A DNA stretch of 64,000 nucleotides. Source: Edaphochlamys debaryana (lineage: Eukaryota > Chlorophyta > Chlorophyceae > Chlamydomonadales). Below the pieces are notes generated by a model. It was given only the letters and a program-made list of their open reading frames with translations, had not been told where the DNA came from and did no database searches. The stretch covers positions 434,001 through 498,000 of the forward strand of contig JAEHOE010000056.1 in assembly GCA_016858145.1 (NCBI GenBank), in the 5' to 3' direction. Positions within the stretch are counted from its first letter, which is position 1, and the number at the start of each line of letters is the position of its first letter. This document shows positions 11,555 through 24,281 of the stretch, piece after piece. The translations under genes were made by a program, and so were the position numbers.

Positions 11555-13492
11555 TCAGGCCGTGCCCTTGAACACCGCGAAGTATGCCCCCTTGACCGAG
11601 AGCACCATGAAGGTGCCCGGCTGCTCCTGGACGAAGAACGCTTGATAGCCCCGGACAACCGACCACAAGCCGCCCAGCTTTGCGTCCAGCGCATCCAGCA
11701 CGAAGGCCACCTGCTCCCGCGGTTCGTCGCTCAGGCGGAGGGCCTGGTGCACCGCCTTTAGGGTGACCAGCTGCATGGCCGGGGGCTGGTCGGTGCTGGG
11801 GTGGATGGTGGCGCCCAGCTCGTGAGCGGCCAGCGTCAGCACCTGGAGCATCTGCCGGGGTAGGTCAGGGCCCAGCAGTGAGGCAAGGCGAGAGGGATCG
11901 ATGTATGTCATGTGAGGACAACCTACCCGTGTGACCCACGCAATGGATGATTCCGCACCGCCGGGTTCTGTGTCTGCTGACGCTGGCGGCCGGTCGGCCG
12001 GCAGAGAGTGTATGATGTGACGCAAACCTGTGGCCCCGCACCCACCGTGCTCTCTGGCAGCGCCTCGCGAAGCTCGTCCGAGTCCTTGAGCAGCGCTCCC
12101 ACAATGGCGGCCTGCGGGGGGCGGGGACAAGTGGACGGGGGCAGGGATCGGGCGGTTGAAGAGAAGAAGGGGCGGGTGCAGGGACAGGTAGGGCCGAGGG
12201 GCGTTGGGGCCTTGCACACTGTAGTCGTACAACGCACCCGTTTGGGGTCGGAGCGGCCGGCTGTCTCCCTGAGCACCGCAGACAGCGCCTTGTCCTGCAG
12301 GGCAGGCAGCCAAGCAGGCATGCATGCAGGAGGTCAGCAGTGGTGCGCGTTCGCCCGCGACTTCAGGGATGCAGGCTCTGCTAGCTGCGGTAGGCCGGGT
12401 GCTCTCACCATGGCCGCGGCCTTGCTCTTGGCCCCGAGCACCTCCTTCTCGAGCTGCTCGGCCCTCAGCCGCTCCTGCGCACACGAAGACGTTACAGTTG
12501 GGGGGGCCGTACGGAAGTCGTACGCGGGCTGCGCTAGGCATGCATGCGGCTGCAGCCCGCCGCGAAAGCAGAGTGGGCGATCGAGGAGCCTACCTGTGTG
12601 AGGCTGTCCCTGGTAGCGCAGAGCTGGTCCTCGAGCTGCGCCTGAGCGCAGTGGGGGCGGGGCAGGGCACATAGTGGGGACATGCGTGAGGCGAGAACGG
12701 CGCATGCAGGCTTAAGCTTCAGGTGTCACCGGTGGGCGCACCTTGGCCCCACATGGCCCCCGGATGGCACCCCTCCAGTCCCCTTTCCGGTCCACGAACC
12801 TTAGCGCTGCGCTCCGCCTCCAGCGCAGCCTCCAGCTCGGCCTTTTCAGCCACCTGGGCACGATCGGGAAACGGGACGAGGTGTATCGGAGCGTAGGAGG
12901 AAGCAGTCAGAGCATTGTCTCCACCTCCTCTAACTGGGCGCAGGCGGTCCCTCCCCCGCAGAGCTCTGTGTGCCCTGGAGCGCTCCAGCCCCTCTACCCG
13001 TCCGCAGCGCTAAGCCCCTCTCACCCAGTCGATGCCACCCTCGGCGCCCTGCAGCCGCAGGAGCGCCTGAAGCTGATTGAGGGCATACGCACAGAGAACA
13101 GCAGACGCCTTATGAGGGTCGGCTGATGGTCGGGTAACCCACGCCGGGCGCCCCCCGCTTGCGCGCACCGTCTTCATGTTGCGCACTGTGGCGCTTGCCG
13201 TGGCGGTACTGGGAGCCATTTCGGCGCTTGCGGGGGCGGCCTCGGGGGGCCTCCTTCCGTCGCTGTCGTCGCGCGCGCCCGGGGGTGTCACGGTCGCCCT
13301 GCAGCGGACCGCAGGCGCGTGCGCCCTCCCGCTGCTGCTGCTGCTGCCGCTGCTGCTGAGGCCCCCGCTGCTGCTGCGGGGCGCAAGGGCGCTGCAGAGG
13401 AATGCGAGACCCGCGCTGCGGCCGGGCCCTCTCGAGAGCAGTCCCGGCCCCGCGAGCGCAGACGCGGAGCGCGGGCAGGGCAGTGCGGCCAT
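11555..13492 (-). CDS. Coiled-coil protein with C-terminal LC8-like domain (paralogue B)
   Basis: Exons are 13492-13169, 13066-13025, 12853-12800, 12641-12594, 12474-12409, 12294-12238, 12111-12046 and 11851-11555, giving 317 residues with every junction in phase. The N-terminal ~65 residues are rich in Ala, Ser, Arg and Gly and end with APAVRCRAT, which looks like a plastid transit peptide with its cleavage motif. Short exons then encode a coiled coil (VAEKAELEAALEAERSAK, ERLRAEQLEKEV). The final 98 residues share the pattern of paralogue A (GATIHPSTDQPPAMQL, KLGGLWSVVRGYQAF, YFAVFKG) and may adopt an LC8 dynein-light-chain-like fold. The last four coding exons are 66, 57, 66 and 297 bases in both genes, which shows that they arose by tandem duplication. 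The plastid location and the fold are inferences. Confidence 0.7.
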
Positions 13493-13714
13493 GGCCAAAG
13501 GTCAGTCTCGCAGACTATCTGTGTGAAGCGAGTATGCCGGCGGGGTTTGCGCTCGGGTATGCAAAGGCGGCCCCCACTCCGGCTCCCCTCAAGCTCCACT
13601 GCCAATCCGCATGGGCCCCGCTGCATCGGTACACCGCCCCCAGCGGCCCCAGCGCCAGCAGCGTGGCGTGCTGCATGGGGGGCTCAGTCCATGGCCAGCA
13701 GCAGCGCTCTCGCG

Positions 13715-13719
13715 TTACA
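13715..13719 (-). terminator. Probable poly(A) signal TGTAA
   Basis: TGTAA on the minus strand lies about 280 bases after the EMC6 stop codon and just before the first exon of the downstream gene at 13492. Confidence 0.5.
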
Positions 13720-13994
13720 CCGGCAACGTGTAGTCTTGCCACCTGCTCCCAAAACCCGGCCCCCTTCACCTTCGTGTCAAGCGCCGTTTCTGAGCCACCC
13801 GGGCCACCCGGGCTTTCCCCCGCCGGCCGCTCCCGGCCGTTCCCCCAACAGAACCTAACACTGCTCAAACGCCCTCTCGTCTCCACCGCTTTGTAGCCAC
13901 GCCATCACCGCAAGCTCGATGCTCGGGCTCCTCCCGCCTCAGCTGCATGTCCCATGCTCCCGCCGCCGTGCGCCCAAGCCGTCTCGCGCGCTGC

Positions 13995-15252
13995 TCAGAA
14001 CACGTGACAGAGGTTGTAAAAGATCATCCAGAACAGGATGTACGACAGCATCGTCGTACTGGAGAAGACCCCGAAGAAGAGCAGCGTGTTCCTGAGGGCG
14101 TGGGGGCAGGTGGGGAGGGGAGCAGCGCGGCTCATGCACCCATGTCGATCTGGTCCCAATGGCCCGCCAGGGGCTGCCCCCTTACGCTCCATACTCCATG
14201 CCGGCCCCGTGCCCCTGCCCTGCCCTCCACACAAGCGAGCCACCCAGGCCCAGGCCCAGGCCCAGGCTCAAGACACCAGCCCAAGCCGTCCAGCTGGCTC
14301 CGCTGGCCCGCTGCAAGACCGCTCCAACCCTGGCCGCCGCCCTCGCCAGGGCACGCACCATGACACGAAGTAGCTGGGCGGGTGCGTGCAGCCCTTGAGG
14401 ATCATGGCCGCAGCGCACTGGGAGGCAAGGGCGGGTGGAGGCAGGTGCAGAGGGGGGGGCATCACTGTCGGACCCACAGCGCTGCCTAGGAGGCCGCGCA
14501 CAACCGCTGGCCGCCGGCAGCTTGCTCCCATGTTGGCTCCCACATGCCTCGGGGCCCGGCCTGTAAAACATGCACCAGCCCCAGGGGAGCAAGCGCAGAG
14601 GGGAGCAAGCGCACCCGAGGTTGCAAGCGCACCAGCCCCAGGGGAGCAAGCGCACCCGAGGTTGCGGTGCGTCGCTGTGCCCCCCACCCTCGACGCCCCC
14701 TCACGAGTGCCCTTGGAGGGCCTGGCCCCTAGAAGCCTGCCAGACACGTCGGTTCCCTGTAGTTGTGTGCCTCTGGGCAAATGGGACCAACCACGCACCG
14801 ACCCCAGGTGCCTGCAAGGCACAACTATCTGGCCCACGAGCGTGCCGCACCCCCATTCCCCGTCAGGCCCGGCCCGGTCACGCTCCCTCCCTTTATCACT
14901 GCCCCTCCGCCACCCCCCTCGTCCTCCTCCTCCTCCTCCTCCTCACACTCCGACCCCCGTAGGAAGCCTGAGCGGTCCAGGCAAACCTACCGCGAGCTGT
15001 GCAACGAAATGGTAGACGAAGCCATGCCACCCGACCACTCCGCAGATGCCCACAACGATGCCCGAGATGATGGCGACGAAGTTGCGTCTGCACGAGCAGG
15101 GGCTCTCGTGAGCTGGATCGCGCGGGCTGGGGTGGCGCAGGCCGATGCATCTCCGCGACTTACAGAAAGCCCAGCGCCTGGAAGTTCGCCTTGTAGGCCG
15201 CCGGGTTTATGAGCTCATCGGGTTTAGACTTCGCGCCCTTCTTGGGCGGCAT
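13995..15252 (-). CDS. EMC6: ER membrane protein complex subunit 6
   Basis: Exons are 15252-15164, 15087-14991, 14417-14359 and 14091-13995, giving about 113 residues. The protein starts with a Lys-rich cytosolic segment (MPPKKGAKSKPDELINP), followed by three hydrophobic helices. It aligns along its whole length with EMC6: FVAIISGIVVGICGVVGWHG corresponds to the first conserved helix pair region, and the end YILFWMIFYNLCHVF matches the family ending YVLFW..LYGMVHVY. EMC6 is a core membrane subunit of the insertase that places tail-anchored and multipass proteins into the ER membrane. Length and helix spacing are normal for the family. The start codon is the first ATG of the exon and needs no upstream extension. 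Confidence 0.9.
14570..14668 (+). repeat. Tandem repeat in the second EMC6 intron
   Basis: A unit of about 58-60 bases containing CACCAGCCCCAGGGGAGCAA and CACCCGAGGTTGC is present nearly twice, with GGGGAGCAAGCGCA also repeated inside the first unit. A shorter CAGGCC array lies in the next intron near 14247-14270. Confidence 0.6.
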
Positions 15253-15885
15253 TTTTCTAGTCTAGCAGGCGGGAATGCGCGCCGGAGCGTCCGCTGCCTG
15301 TCCTTCGCCTCTGCTGCTTTGTAATACAGAGTATGTGCACCAAGATGGACGTTCCGCTGCTGGTGCACAGTGGACTGGCTCGAGTTGGGGTGCGATCGGG
15401 CGGCGACTAAGCGGGGACGAGGGGAACTGAGAACAAGAGTCGCCAGTGTGCGTATGTATGAACACGAACGGCTGTGGCGAGGCCAGTGGACATGCAGGGG
15501 GGCAGGGGCGGGGGTGCCGTGCATGCATACACCATTTGACACGCCATTCCCTCCCGGGCCTTGCTGGGCTGACAGGAGCGGGGCCTTGCTCGCTTTGAGC
15601 AGCAGGAAGGCAATGCTACATGACTCGCGTTGAAACGTGTGAGCTCATGCCTCTCGCTTATGAACCGCTTCTTGCCTTCTCCGCACGCCGTTGGGACACC
15701 CCGCCCAGCACACGACCCGGCCTCCACCGCCTGCCTACCTCCGCCTGCCTACCTTGGCCCTGCAACTGTGCAGTTGCACCCTCCGAGCTACCGTATCCCC
15801 CTTCCCTGGCCTCCCTGCATAAGCCCCACGCACGCTGCAGTTCGAGTCCGGCAACCGACCCCGCTTCGCCCGCGCCCCGCTACAT

Positions 15886-18800
15886 CTACGCCCCGCCCGC
15901 CGCCGCCGGGTCCGCCCCCGCGCCCCCAAGCACCCCGCCCATGGCCTCCGCCCCGCCCACCGCACCCCCCTCCACCATGGCAGTATCCATATCCGCCGCC
16001 CCCAGCCCCGCCGCCACCTCGTCAAAAACCCCGACCTCCAGCGGCGACGCGCCCGGGGCCCCGGTCCCCACACCCGCGCCGTCCAGCTCCGACGCATCCA
16101 GCGGCGCCGACAGCCGCCCGTCGGCGCCGGCGGCCCAGGCCGCGATGCCGTCGTCGCTGCCGCGGCCGCCGCTGACCTCCGCCTCGCCGCCGGCGCCCCA
16201 GGCGGCGGCTCCCATGCTGCGCACGGCGGCGGTGCCCGGATCGGTGCTGGTGCTGGGCGTGGGGGGCTCCGCGTCCTCACGTATCCCCGCCATTGCCATG
16301 GGCTCATCGCCGCCCACGCCCCCGGCCCCAGACATGGCACCCGCAACGAGGCCCAGGTCCTCGGACAGGCCCCGCCCAGGCCCGCCCATGCTCCATGACA
16401 TCCGGGGACCGCCGCTCATGCCGCCGCCGCCCACGTCGCCGGCGTCGTCGGCGCCCGCCGGGCCCACGCTGCCCCCCTCCGCCGCCTCCGGCGGCGGCGA
16501 AGCCGAGCCGCCGGCGGCGTCCTCGGCGGCCGCCGCCGCCACGGCCGTCAGCGCGCGGACCTTGCTGGCGCGTGCGGTGGTGGCGCGGGGCGGCGGCGGC
16601 GGTGGCGGCGGCGGCTCGGGCTCGGATCCAAACGGGATCTTGCGGAGCTTGATCCGCTTAGTCACCGGGCCCGTGTGAGGGCTGACCTCGTCGCCGTCGA
16701 CGCTCTCGCGGCCCCGCTTAGCGCCGGTGCTGTAGGTGCCGCCGGCAGTGCCGCCGCCGCTGGCGACGGACCGCGGCCCGGCGGCGCCGCCGCCACCGCC
16801 CGCCTCCGGCGGCCGCAGTGACGTCAGCAGTCGGTCCAGGACCGTCTCCATGGGGTGCGGCTGGTGGTCCTCGGGGGAGAAGGGGCTGGGCGCGCCACCG
16901 CCCTCGGCCGGCCACTCCCACGCCTACAGGTGTAATCGGAAGGAAAGGCGTGCTTAGCATCCGGGGCTGAAACCACGTTTGGCCCCCATCCAGGGACGAA
17001 CGACCAGCCGCCCTCGACCAATGGGCCAGGCCTGCAGCGCGTTTCCCGTTGCCTTCCCGGTGCCACCGTAGCCGCTGCAGTCCACAACCACGCCCGCCCC
17101 CGGCCCCCGCCAGCGGTCCCCGCATCCCCTCCCCCTCCTCCTCTTCCCCTCCTCCGGCCCCCACCTCGAGCATGGCCAGGGCCTGCTCCGGCTGCTCCTC
17201 CGCCAGCGCCCACGCGTCGGCCCGCAGCCGCACCAGCGCCCTCTCGCTGCGCTCGCGCCGCCGGATCTGGGGGGAGGAGAGCACGCAGGACGAGGTAAGG
17301 CAAGACGGCGAGGAGGCGCGTGGCACAGTCGGAACAGAGCAAGACCCGGCTCCTGCCTCCCCCCGCCCCCACCCACCGTGTCCGCCAGCGTCCTCAGCAG
17401 CTCCAGCTCCTGGCGCACGCTGCTGGGTCCGTAGCGCCCCAGCATGGCCGCCAGGTGCTCCCGGTCCGCCAGCCGCCACAGCGCGGCGTCGCGGGCGCTG
17501 CCGGCCCCCGCCGCCGCCGCTGCCTGCGCCGCCGCCGCCTGGGCCGCAGTGTTCTGCCGCGCCAGCGTCGTCGCGGCGGCCGCCGCCGCCATCGCCGGCC
17601 CCGACAGCGCCCCACCCGCCTCGCCCTCCAGACCCGGCTCCTCCTTGATTCCCGCCGCGGCTGCTGCGGCAGCGGCAGCGGCAGCTGCTGCCGCCGCCGC
17701 CGCTCCGCGGCCCCGCCCGCGGCCTCCCCCGGGCGTGCCGCCGGCCCCTCTCCCACGGCCCCGCCCCCGCCCAGCGCCCCGCCCCCGGCCGCGGCCTCTG
17801 CCGCCGCTGTGGTGAGCCGTGGGCTCGAAGTCGTCCTCTGTGTCATAGTCCGCACCCTGGCTGGTGGTGGGGGTGGCCCTGCCCAGCGACCGCTGCCGCT
17901 GCCCCGACTCCAGCTTGATGCCGCCATAGCCCCCAGAGTCGGGCGCCCCGCCCAGCATACCGGAGGAGGAGGGTCCCCCCAGGCCCGGCGTGCCGGCGGC
18001 GGCTGCTGCTGCCGCTGCCGCCGCCTCGGCCTTCCGGCGCGCCGTGGACTGGAGGGTGAGGCGGGAGCCGGGGAGCGGCGGCCGGCCGGCGCTGCCGGCG
18101 GCGCCGAAGGGCGCACCGCCCGCTGCGGCGGCGAATGCGGAGGCTGTGTCGCCGTCCGCCCCGGTGGAGGAGGCGACGGCGGGCACGCCCCCCTGCATCC
18201 CCGCCATGGTGGGGGACACCAGGTTCATGCCGGGGGAGCCCAGGCCGCCGGGGGTGGTGCCGGGCGTGGGGGCCAGCTGCAGGGCGAGAGAGAGAACGGG
18301 GTAGAGGGGACGGGAGGTCAGGCGGGACAGGGACATGAAGGCGAGATGAGTGCTGTAAAGCCCGCCTTGGCCTGAATAAACACGGCTTTCGAGGAGTCCC
18401 CCATGCGCCACGCACAGGCGTCGCCTGCTCGTCCCCGAGAAGCCCCAACCTAAGCTATCCAGAGGGCCGTGCCTCAGCCACAAGCGCCGCCCCCCTTCCC
18501 CCCTGCCCTCCCGCCCTAGCCTCCCCCTCCCCCGCCCACCTGCAGCTGCAACAGGAGCTGTTGCTTCTGCACCTTGGGCGGCCGCCCCATCTTCTTCATC
18601 ACCATCCCCACCGGCAGGCCCTCGGCGGCGGCGGCAGCAGCAGCAGCCTCGTCCAGGGGGCCGCTGCCCGCGGGGCCCAGGCCCAGGCCCTCGCCGCTCT
18701 CCGACCCCGCACCGCGCCGCCCGGGCTTGGCGCCCACAGGTGCCACCATGACGTCCAGCGCCTGCGGAGCACACAAGCAAGGCAGGGAGCCGCCATGACA

Positions 18801-21800
18801 ACCTCAGCCACGGATTCTTCCTCCTGCTCCAGGGCGTGACCTCCGTAACCACTGGTACTAACGGTCCGTGAGCCCAGCCAACCTTGTAGCTACTGCTACC
18901 CAAGAGAAGCTGCTGGCAGGCCTGGCTCCGTCCCGTCCCCGAATCGCCTCTAAGCGCCTAATGATCATTGCCGCCCCATGCGCCCCCCCAACACACGCCA
19001 CCCACCGCCATGTCCTTGGCCCTCTGCGCCTCCGAGTGGTTGTGGCAGTAGGCCCGGTAGCGCAGCGCCCGCGACCCGGGCTGCATGCGCGCGCACAGGT
19101 AGTTGCCGGCGCGGCGGCCGCACAGCGGGTGGAAGTAGGCCTGGCAGTGGCCGAAGTTGCACTTGACCACGGCGCCCGCGCCGACCTGGGAGGAGGGGAG
19201 AGGAGGAGATTGGGGGGAGGTAACGAGGTGAAGAGGGGAGGGGTTGTTCAGGCTTGCATGCCTAGGAGCAATGGCGGGAGCGGCGGGGGTGCGGAGGGCG
19301 GCGTCTGCCCACCTTGAGGCATATGGCGCACTGCTGGCGCCAGCGCTCCCCCTTGATTGCGGCCAGGTTGTCGATGGCGTCGGGGCCGTCCACGGCGTGC
19401 ACCACGGGGCCCTCGTGCCACTGCGCGCACACCTGAGGGGAGGAGGGGAGGGGGTGGGCAGAGGAGCGCCAAGGGTCAGTCAGCAGGACGGGCTGGAAGG
19501 CCAGGTGTTGAGGATGGAGCATGGGGGGCTGTTCACGGGACGGTAACGAGAAGGCGCGTTGAGGGGGCTGGGTGCCCAGCAATACTACGGCAATCCTACG
19601 GCTCGTCAATGCGGGGGAAAGGCTCACCATGTGGCACCAGGCCTTGCCGTCCGTGGTGCGCTTGAAGGCGCCCTGCCGCACGGGGCACAGCGTGCAGGCC
19701 ACGGCCAACGAGCCGCCCGGCAGCTCGGCGTGCGTGATGCCCTTGGCCTCCATCTCCCAGCGCTTGGGCCGGATGTCTCCCTGCGGCACCCCGGCCGCCC
19801 GCTGCTGCTCCTCGTACATGCGGCACGGCCAGCACAGCCACTCCTCTGGGGGTTGGGGAGGGGAAGGGGGAGGGGAGGGAGGATATTGTGGAGCGTGAAG
19901 CGCGGAGATGGGAGGGGGAGGGGGCAGGGAGGAGGGAGGAGGAGGTCAAGGGGCGATGACAAGGACGGGAGCCAGCAAAGGCAAGGGAGGGCGATGCCGC
20001 CCCTGCAGGTGGCGCCGGGCGCGCCGGCGGGTAGGGCGGGCCGCATCGCTGCCGTCGTGGCTCACCTGCGGGGATGTTGCGCACTCCGTAGCACATCTGG
20101 TGCACGGCGATGTCGCAGCGCTCGCAGAACACAATCATGTTGGGGTCCACCGACAGCCCGTCGCCGCAGATGGCGCACAGGGCCTCCTCGTCGTGCGTCC
20201 TGCGGAGAGGGGGGACGGGGGGACAGGGGCGAAAACCAGGGGTGCTTTAAAGGGGCTGAAAGGGCTACTGAGTAGTTCAGAAGCTTTGGGCGCCGCCCGC
20301 CAAGGCCCGGGTCCCTGTCAGTACCCCCGTCACGGCCCGCTCCCTCGCAACAGCACTGCCCGAAACTGCCCCTGCCTCAACACTTCGAGCACCTCCCAAC
20401 CCCTTCCCGCTGCCCACCTCTGCGCCAGGGGGTCGACCAGCTCCGCCTCGGTCAGCTGCACCAGCCCCAGCCCCTCCATCGGCACGCCGCCCTCGCCCAC
20501 AAGCCCCGCGCCGCCCCCGCTGACGCCGGGAGTGGCGCCGCGCCACGCCTCCACGTCGCCGCCCTCGCCGCCGCCCGGCAGCTGCCCCAGGGCGTCCAGG
20601 CCGCCCCCGGCGCCGGCCACGGAGCCCAGCTTCTTGGGGCGGCCGGGCCCCGGCCGCGGGCTGGCCACGTCGTTGAGAGCGGCCAGGGCCTGGCGCTTCT
20701 CCTGCTCGCGCTTCTCGCGCTTGGCGTTGCGCTTCACCTCAGCCTTGCGCTGCGGGGGCGTTTGGGAAGGGAGTCACATCGGTAGTGAGTTAACAAGCAA
20801 AGGAGTGTGAAAGCGCCACAGACTTCAGACCAGGCCCCACGCGTCGTGTTTGGCCAACCCACGCCCGGCTTCGTTGCCTAAGGGCTGAGACCCGTGCGTG
20901 GGGCCAGGGGTCCCCACCTGCAGGTACACGCGTATCTCGTCCTCCCACTGCGCCTTCTGCGCCGCCACGGCCCGCTGCGCCGGCAGGTCGGCGATGGCGG
21001 CCTGCGCCACCTGGGCGGCGCGAGCGCGGTTGATGGCGATCTGCAGGGGGGAGGGAGAGATGGGTGTCAGGGGATGCGGGCGCAAGGACGCGGTTGAAGC
21101 CGGAAGGGGAGGAGGTCACTAACTGCACAAGTCAACGACAGACCACAACAACAGCAACAGCATGTAATTCGGCCCTCACGTCCCCCGCCCAGCCTCTCCA
21201 GCCATGCCTTCTCCCTCCTCCCCTTCCCTGCCAGCCCAGGCCCCCCACCCAACCCCACCCGACCCCAACCCCAACCCCAACGCCCCCTCTCCCTCCCCCA
21301 CCTGCTGCACCAGCTCGCTCTGCAGCGCCAGCAGCTCCGCCGCGATCTCGTCGTCCGGGGCCATGCCCAGCAGGTCGGCGGCGCAGTCCAGCTGACTCCA
21401 CTGCTCGTCCAAGCTTCCGTCGGGGCCGCCTGAGAGGGGGAGGGCGGGGTCCGGGCAGGCACATCACACCTTGATATCCCCTCTCCCCTCTCCGGCCGCA
21501 ACAATCAGGCGCCCAGACCAAGGCGCCAACAGGCCCCGCGCCCTCCCGTCCCAGTCGCTCGCCGTCCGCTCCCACAACCCCGCCACCCGCCGCACCTTCC
21601 GCCACCAGCCGGTGCACCACCGCGGCCGTGGTGTTGGCCGAGGGGTCGTCCTTGAACAGCAGCGGGGCCTTGGACACGAAGGCACCCACGGCGCCGGCCG
21701 CCTTGGGGCCGCCGGACGCGGGGCCGCCGCCGGGCCCGCCGCCGCCGCCGGGCCCGCCCTGGCCCCAGCTGGGCCCGCCCTTGGGCCCCGTCTTGCGCTT

Positions 21801-23735
21801 ATATTTGGGGCCCGCCTTGGCCCGCTGCTGCGCCTCGCGCTGCTCCCGCTCCTCCCGCTCGCGCATATCCCGGTCTCGCTCCTTATCCTTCTTGCCCGCA
21901 AGCGCAGAGTAGTTGATGGTGGTGCGCGCGCGGCCGCCGCGGGGCCCGGTGGACACGGACCCCGCGCGCGCGTCGCCGCCAGCGCCTGCGGGCGTGGCAC
22001 CCGCGGGCCCCGCACCGCCAGCTGCACCATCTTCGCCCTGACCCGGCTGGGCTGGAAGCTGCGGCAGAGGCAGCTGCGCAGCGTCTGCGGGCAGGTCCGG
22101 GGTGGCGCCCGAGAGGCTGCTGGGGTCCAGGGAGACCTGCATGGGCGTGCCGCCGGCGTCGTGCGACGCACTGGCCCGCAGCCCACCCCGCTCCTGGTCC
22201 ATGTCCCGGTCCCGGTCGCGCTCCCGGTCCCGGTCCGCCGCGCTGCCCCGGCCCCGCCCGGCCCCAGGCGTGCGGGCGTAGCCGTCCCCGCGCCCGCGCC
22301 CGCGGCCGCCCGAGGGCCGCGAGGGCTCCGGCTGCGGCTCGTCCTCGTCCGCCTGCGCGTCCAGCAGGCTGGCCGAGCCGGCGGCCGGGTTGCGCATGTA
22401 GGCGGTGGGGGGTCTCTCCAGCATGCGGCGGAGGTAGGGGTGCATGAAGTCGCCCGCGGGCGCATGGGGCAGCTCCAGGCGCTGACCCCGGCTGGACGAC
22501 ACAGCGTCGTCATCCCCGCCCGCGCCCGCGCCCGCAGCCCCGCCCGCCGCACCCCCCGTGCTGCTGCTCGGGCCCGGGTTGGCAGCGCCTGCACCGCCCT
22601 CGCGGCCCCCGTCGCCGACGCCTAGCGCGCTGACCCTGGCCAGCAGCTGGTCCAGCTGCGGCCGGGCCAATGAGGTGAACCCCGCTGCGGCTGCGGCTGC
22701 CAGTCCCGGCTGCTCCAGTCCGTCCAGGAGGCCCAGCTTGTGGGCCAGGAGGCAGAAGGAGCGCGCCTCCTCGTCCGTGCAGCCGTCGAGCATACAGGAG
22801 CTGGGGCGGCCGTCGGGGCGCCAGGACTGCAGGAGGGCGTCCGGGCCGCCCGGAACCGGCTGGGCGGGCAGCTGGGGCAGGAAGGTGCTCCGGGGCTGGC
22901 TGCCGGGAGCGGTGGGGGCCTCGGTGGGCCGAGCCTCGGCCGACTTGCCTCGACCGCGCCCACGACCAGGCCGCTGCAGGGGAAAGGCCACGCGCGTCAG
23001 TTGTGGCAACCACCCTGACCGCGCCCAACATGATGCTTAGCGACCGTCCGCCGGCCCTATGAGCAGAACAATGCATGTAGAATACGAAGGGGGCAGCACC
23101 CACGCAAACCGGCGACTTACCGGGCCCCGGACCTCGGGTGGCTCTTCGTCCCGCTCCTCGCGTAGTGATCCCTGCTTCCCCCGAGCCCCTGGACCGCCCG
23201 TATCCACCGCACGAGGGTCACGACCGAGAAAGGGGATCGTAAGCGCGTCGTCCTCCTCGGGGTTGAGCGCCACGGGCATGAGCGCCATGATGTCCTCTTG
23301 CGTGACGTCCCGGAAGTAATCCTGCAGCCCAGGACAAGCGCGTTTGGCTTTTCGAGACATGCCTGGTCTTTGCGCGCAAGGACGGCTCACCTCTGCGTAC
23401 ATCCAGAACGGGGCGGCCTCGTCCTTGTTGCCGATGAGCAGCCCGGGCGTGGGCGCTGGCGCACCGTCCACGGCTGCTGACAGAGGCGTGACCTGCTTGC
23501 CCTTAACCTTGATATCCTTCTTGACCATTTCCCGCCTCCGCCGCTCCTCGTCTTTCGCATCTCGGATAGCCAGTGCGTCCGCGAGGGTAGCCGGGCCCCT
23601 CCCAACATCTACTAGTTTTGGCAAGGTAGGTGCGACCTTCTGAAGGGCTTCTCGGAAGACTTCCTCGCCCACGCGAAGCGCGCTGGCGATGTTCGCGCTT
23701 TGACCAGCAGCCCCAGGGCTGGCTTGCAGCGCCAT
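15886..23735 (-). CDS. Large PHD / extended-PHD finger chromatin protein with AT-hooks (JADE/BRPF-type reader module)
   Basis: Fourteen exons join in phase: 23735-23391, 23321-23121, 22973-21596, 21429-21302, 21040-20918, 20749-20418, 20199-20066, 19845-19628, 19432-19313, 19185-19006, 18761-18540, 18276-17377, 17266-17165 and 16923-15886, giving 1,806 residues. Residues ~844-888 form a C4HC3 PHD finger (CAICGDG, FCERCDIAVHQMCYG, WLCWPC). Residues ~931-1044 form a zinc-knuckle plus atypical PHD (CTLCPVRQGAFK, CAICLK, CNFGHCQAYFHPLCG, YCHNH). This tandem occurs in BRPF, JADE and AF10 proteins and in plant relatives, where it reads histone H3. GRPKKLG (exon at 20749) and KKMGRPPK (~1109-1116) look like AT-hooks. 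The rest is low-complexity Ala, Gly and Pro with RGRGRG tracts, suggesting a nuclear protein. No bromodomain, PWWP or acetyltransferase domain was seen. Confidence 0.85.
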
Positions 23736-24281
23736 GGTCCTCAATTAAATAGAGCCTATCTAGAATAGCGTCAAACACCTGGCATGTCTGGCATTTGCGT
23801 CGGTTTGGCGCGCGCAGGCTTGGCCCCCAAACGCGGGCTTGCAAGTTCTGTGCAGGGGCTAAGGTGACATTCGCGAGCAAAGGAAACCACGTCACGTTGC
23901 GAAAGCGGTGCAGCGGTGCAACGCGTTGCTTGCCGGGCCTGCAAGATGGAATGCTGCATTGAGGGCGGGCACTCCGCGCTTCTCGCCGGCGGACGCGGGC
24001 GACCTCGCTTGTGTGCTTGAAGTTGATATAAGATATCCACGTTGGAGAGTCCGCAGGGGGGGCTCGCGGGGGCACACCGCACTCGCCAACGGGGCGTTGC
24101 GGGCTCCGCGAGGGAACATGGGCATGTAGGCACGGAGCCCAGCGACAGCCAAGCCCTGCGCGCAGCTCGGGTCCAACGTGGCCGATTCCTCACAGCAAAC
24201 CACCACAGGTACAGAAGGCTGGCACGTAGAGGTTGGCTGTGAGGGGCCGAGCCCGTGCCAGGGTCCGCCGCGGGCTGAGCT

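Noticed and set aside
15630..16678. Long plus-strand open frames opposite the last PHD-gene exon
   Set aside because: They are antisense shadows of a GC-rich, Ala/Gly/Pro-coding exon whose minus-strand frame is supported by splice phase.
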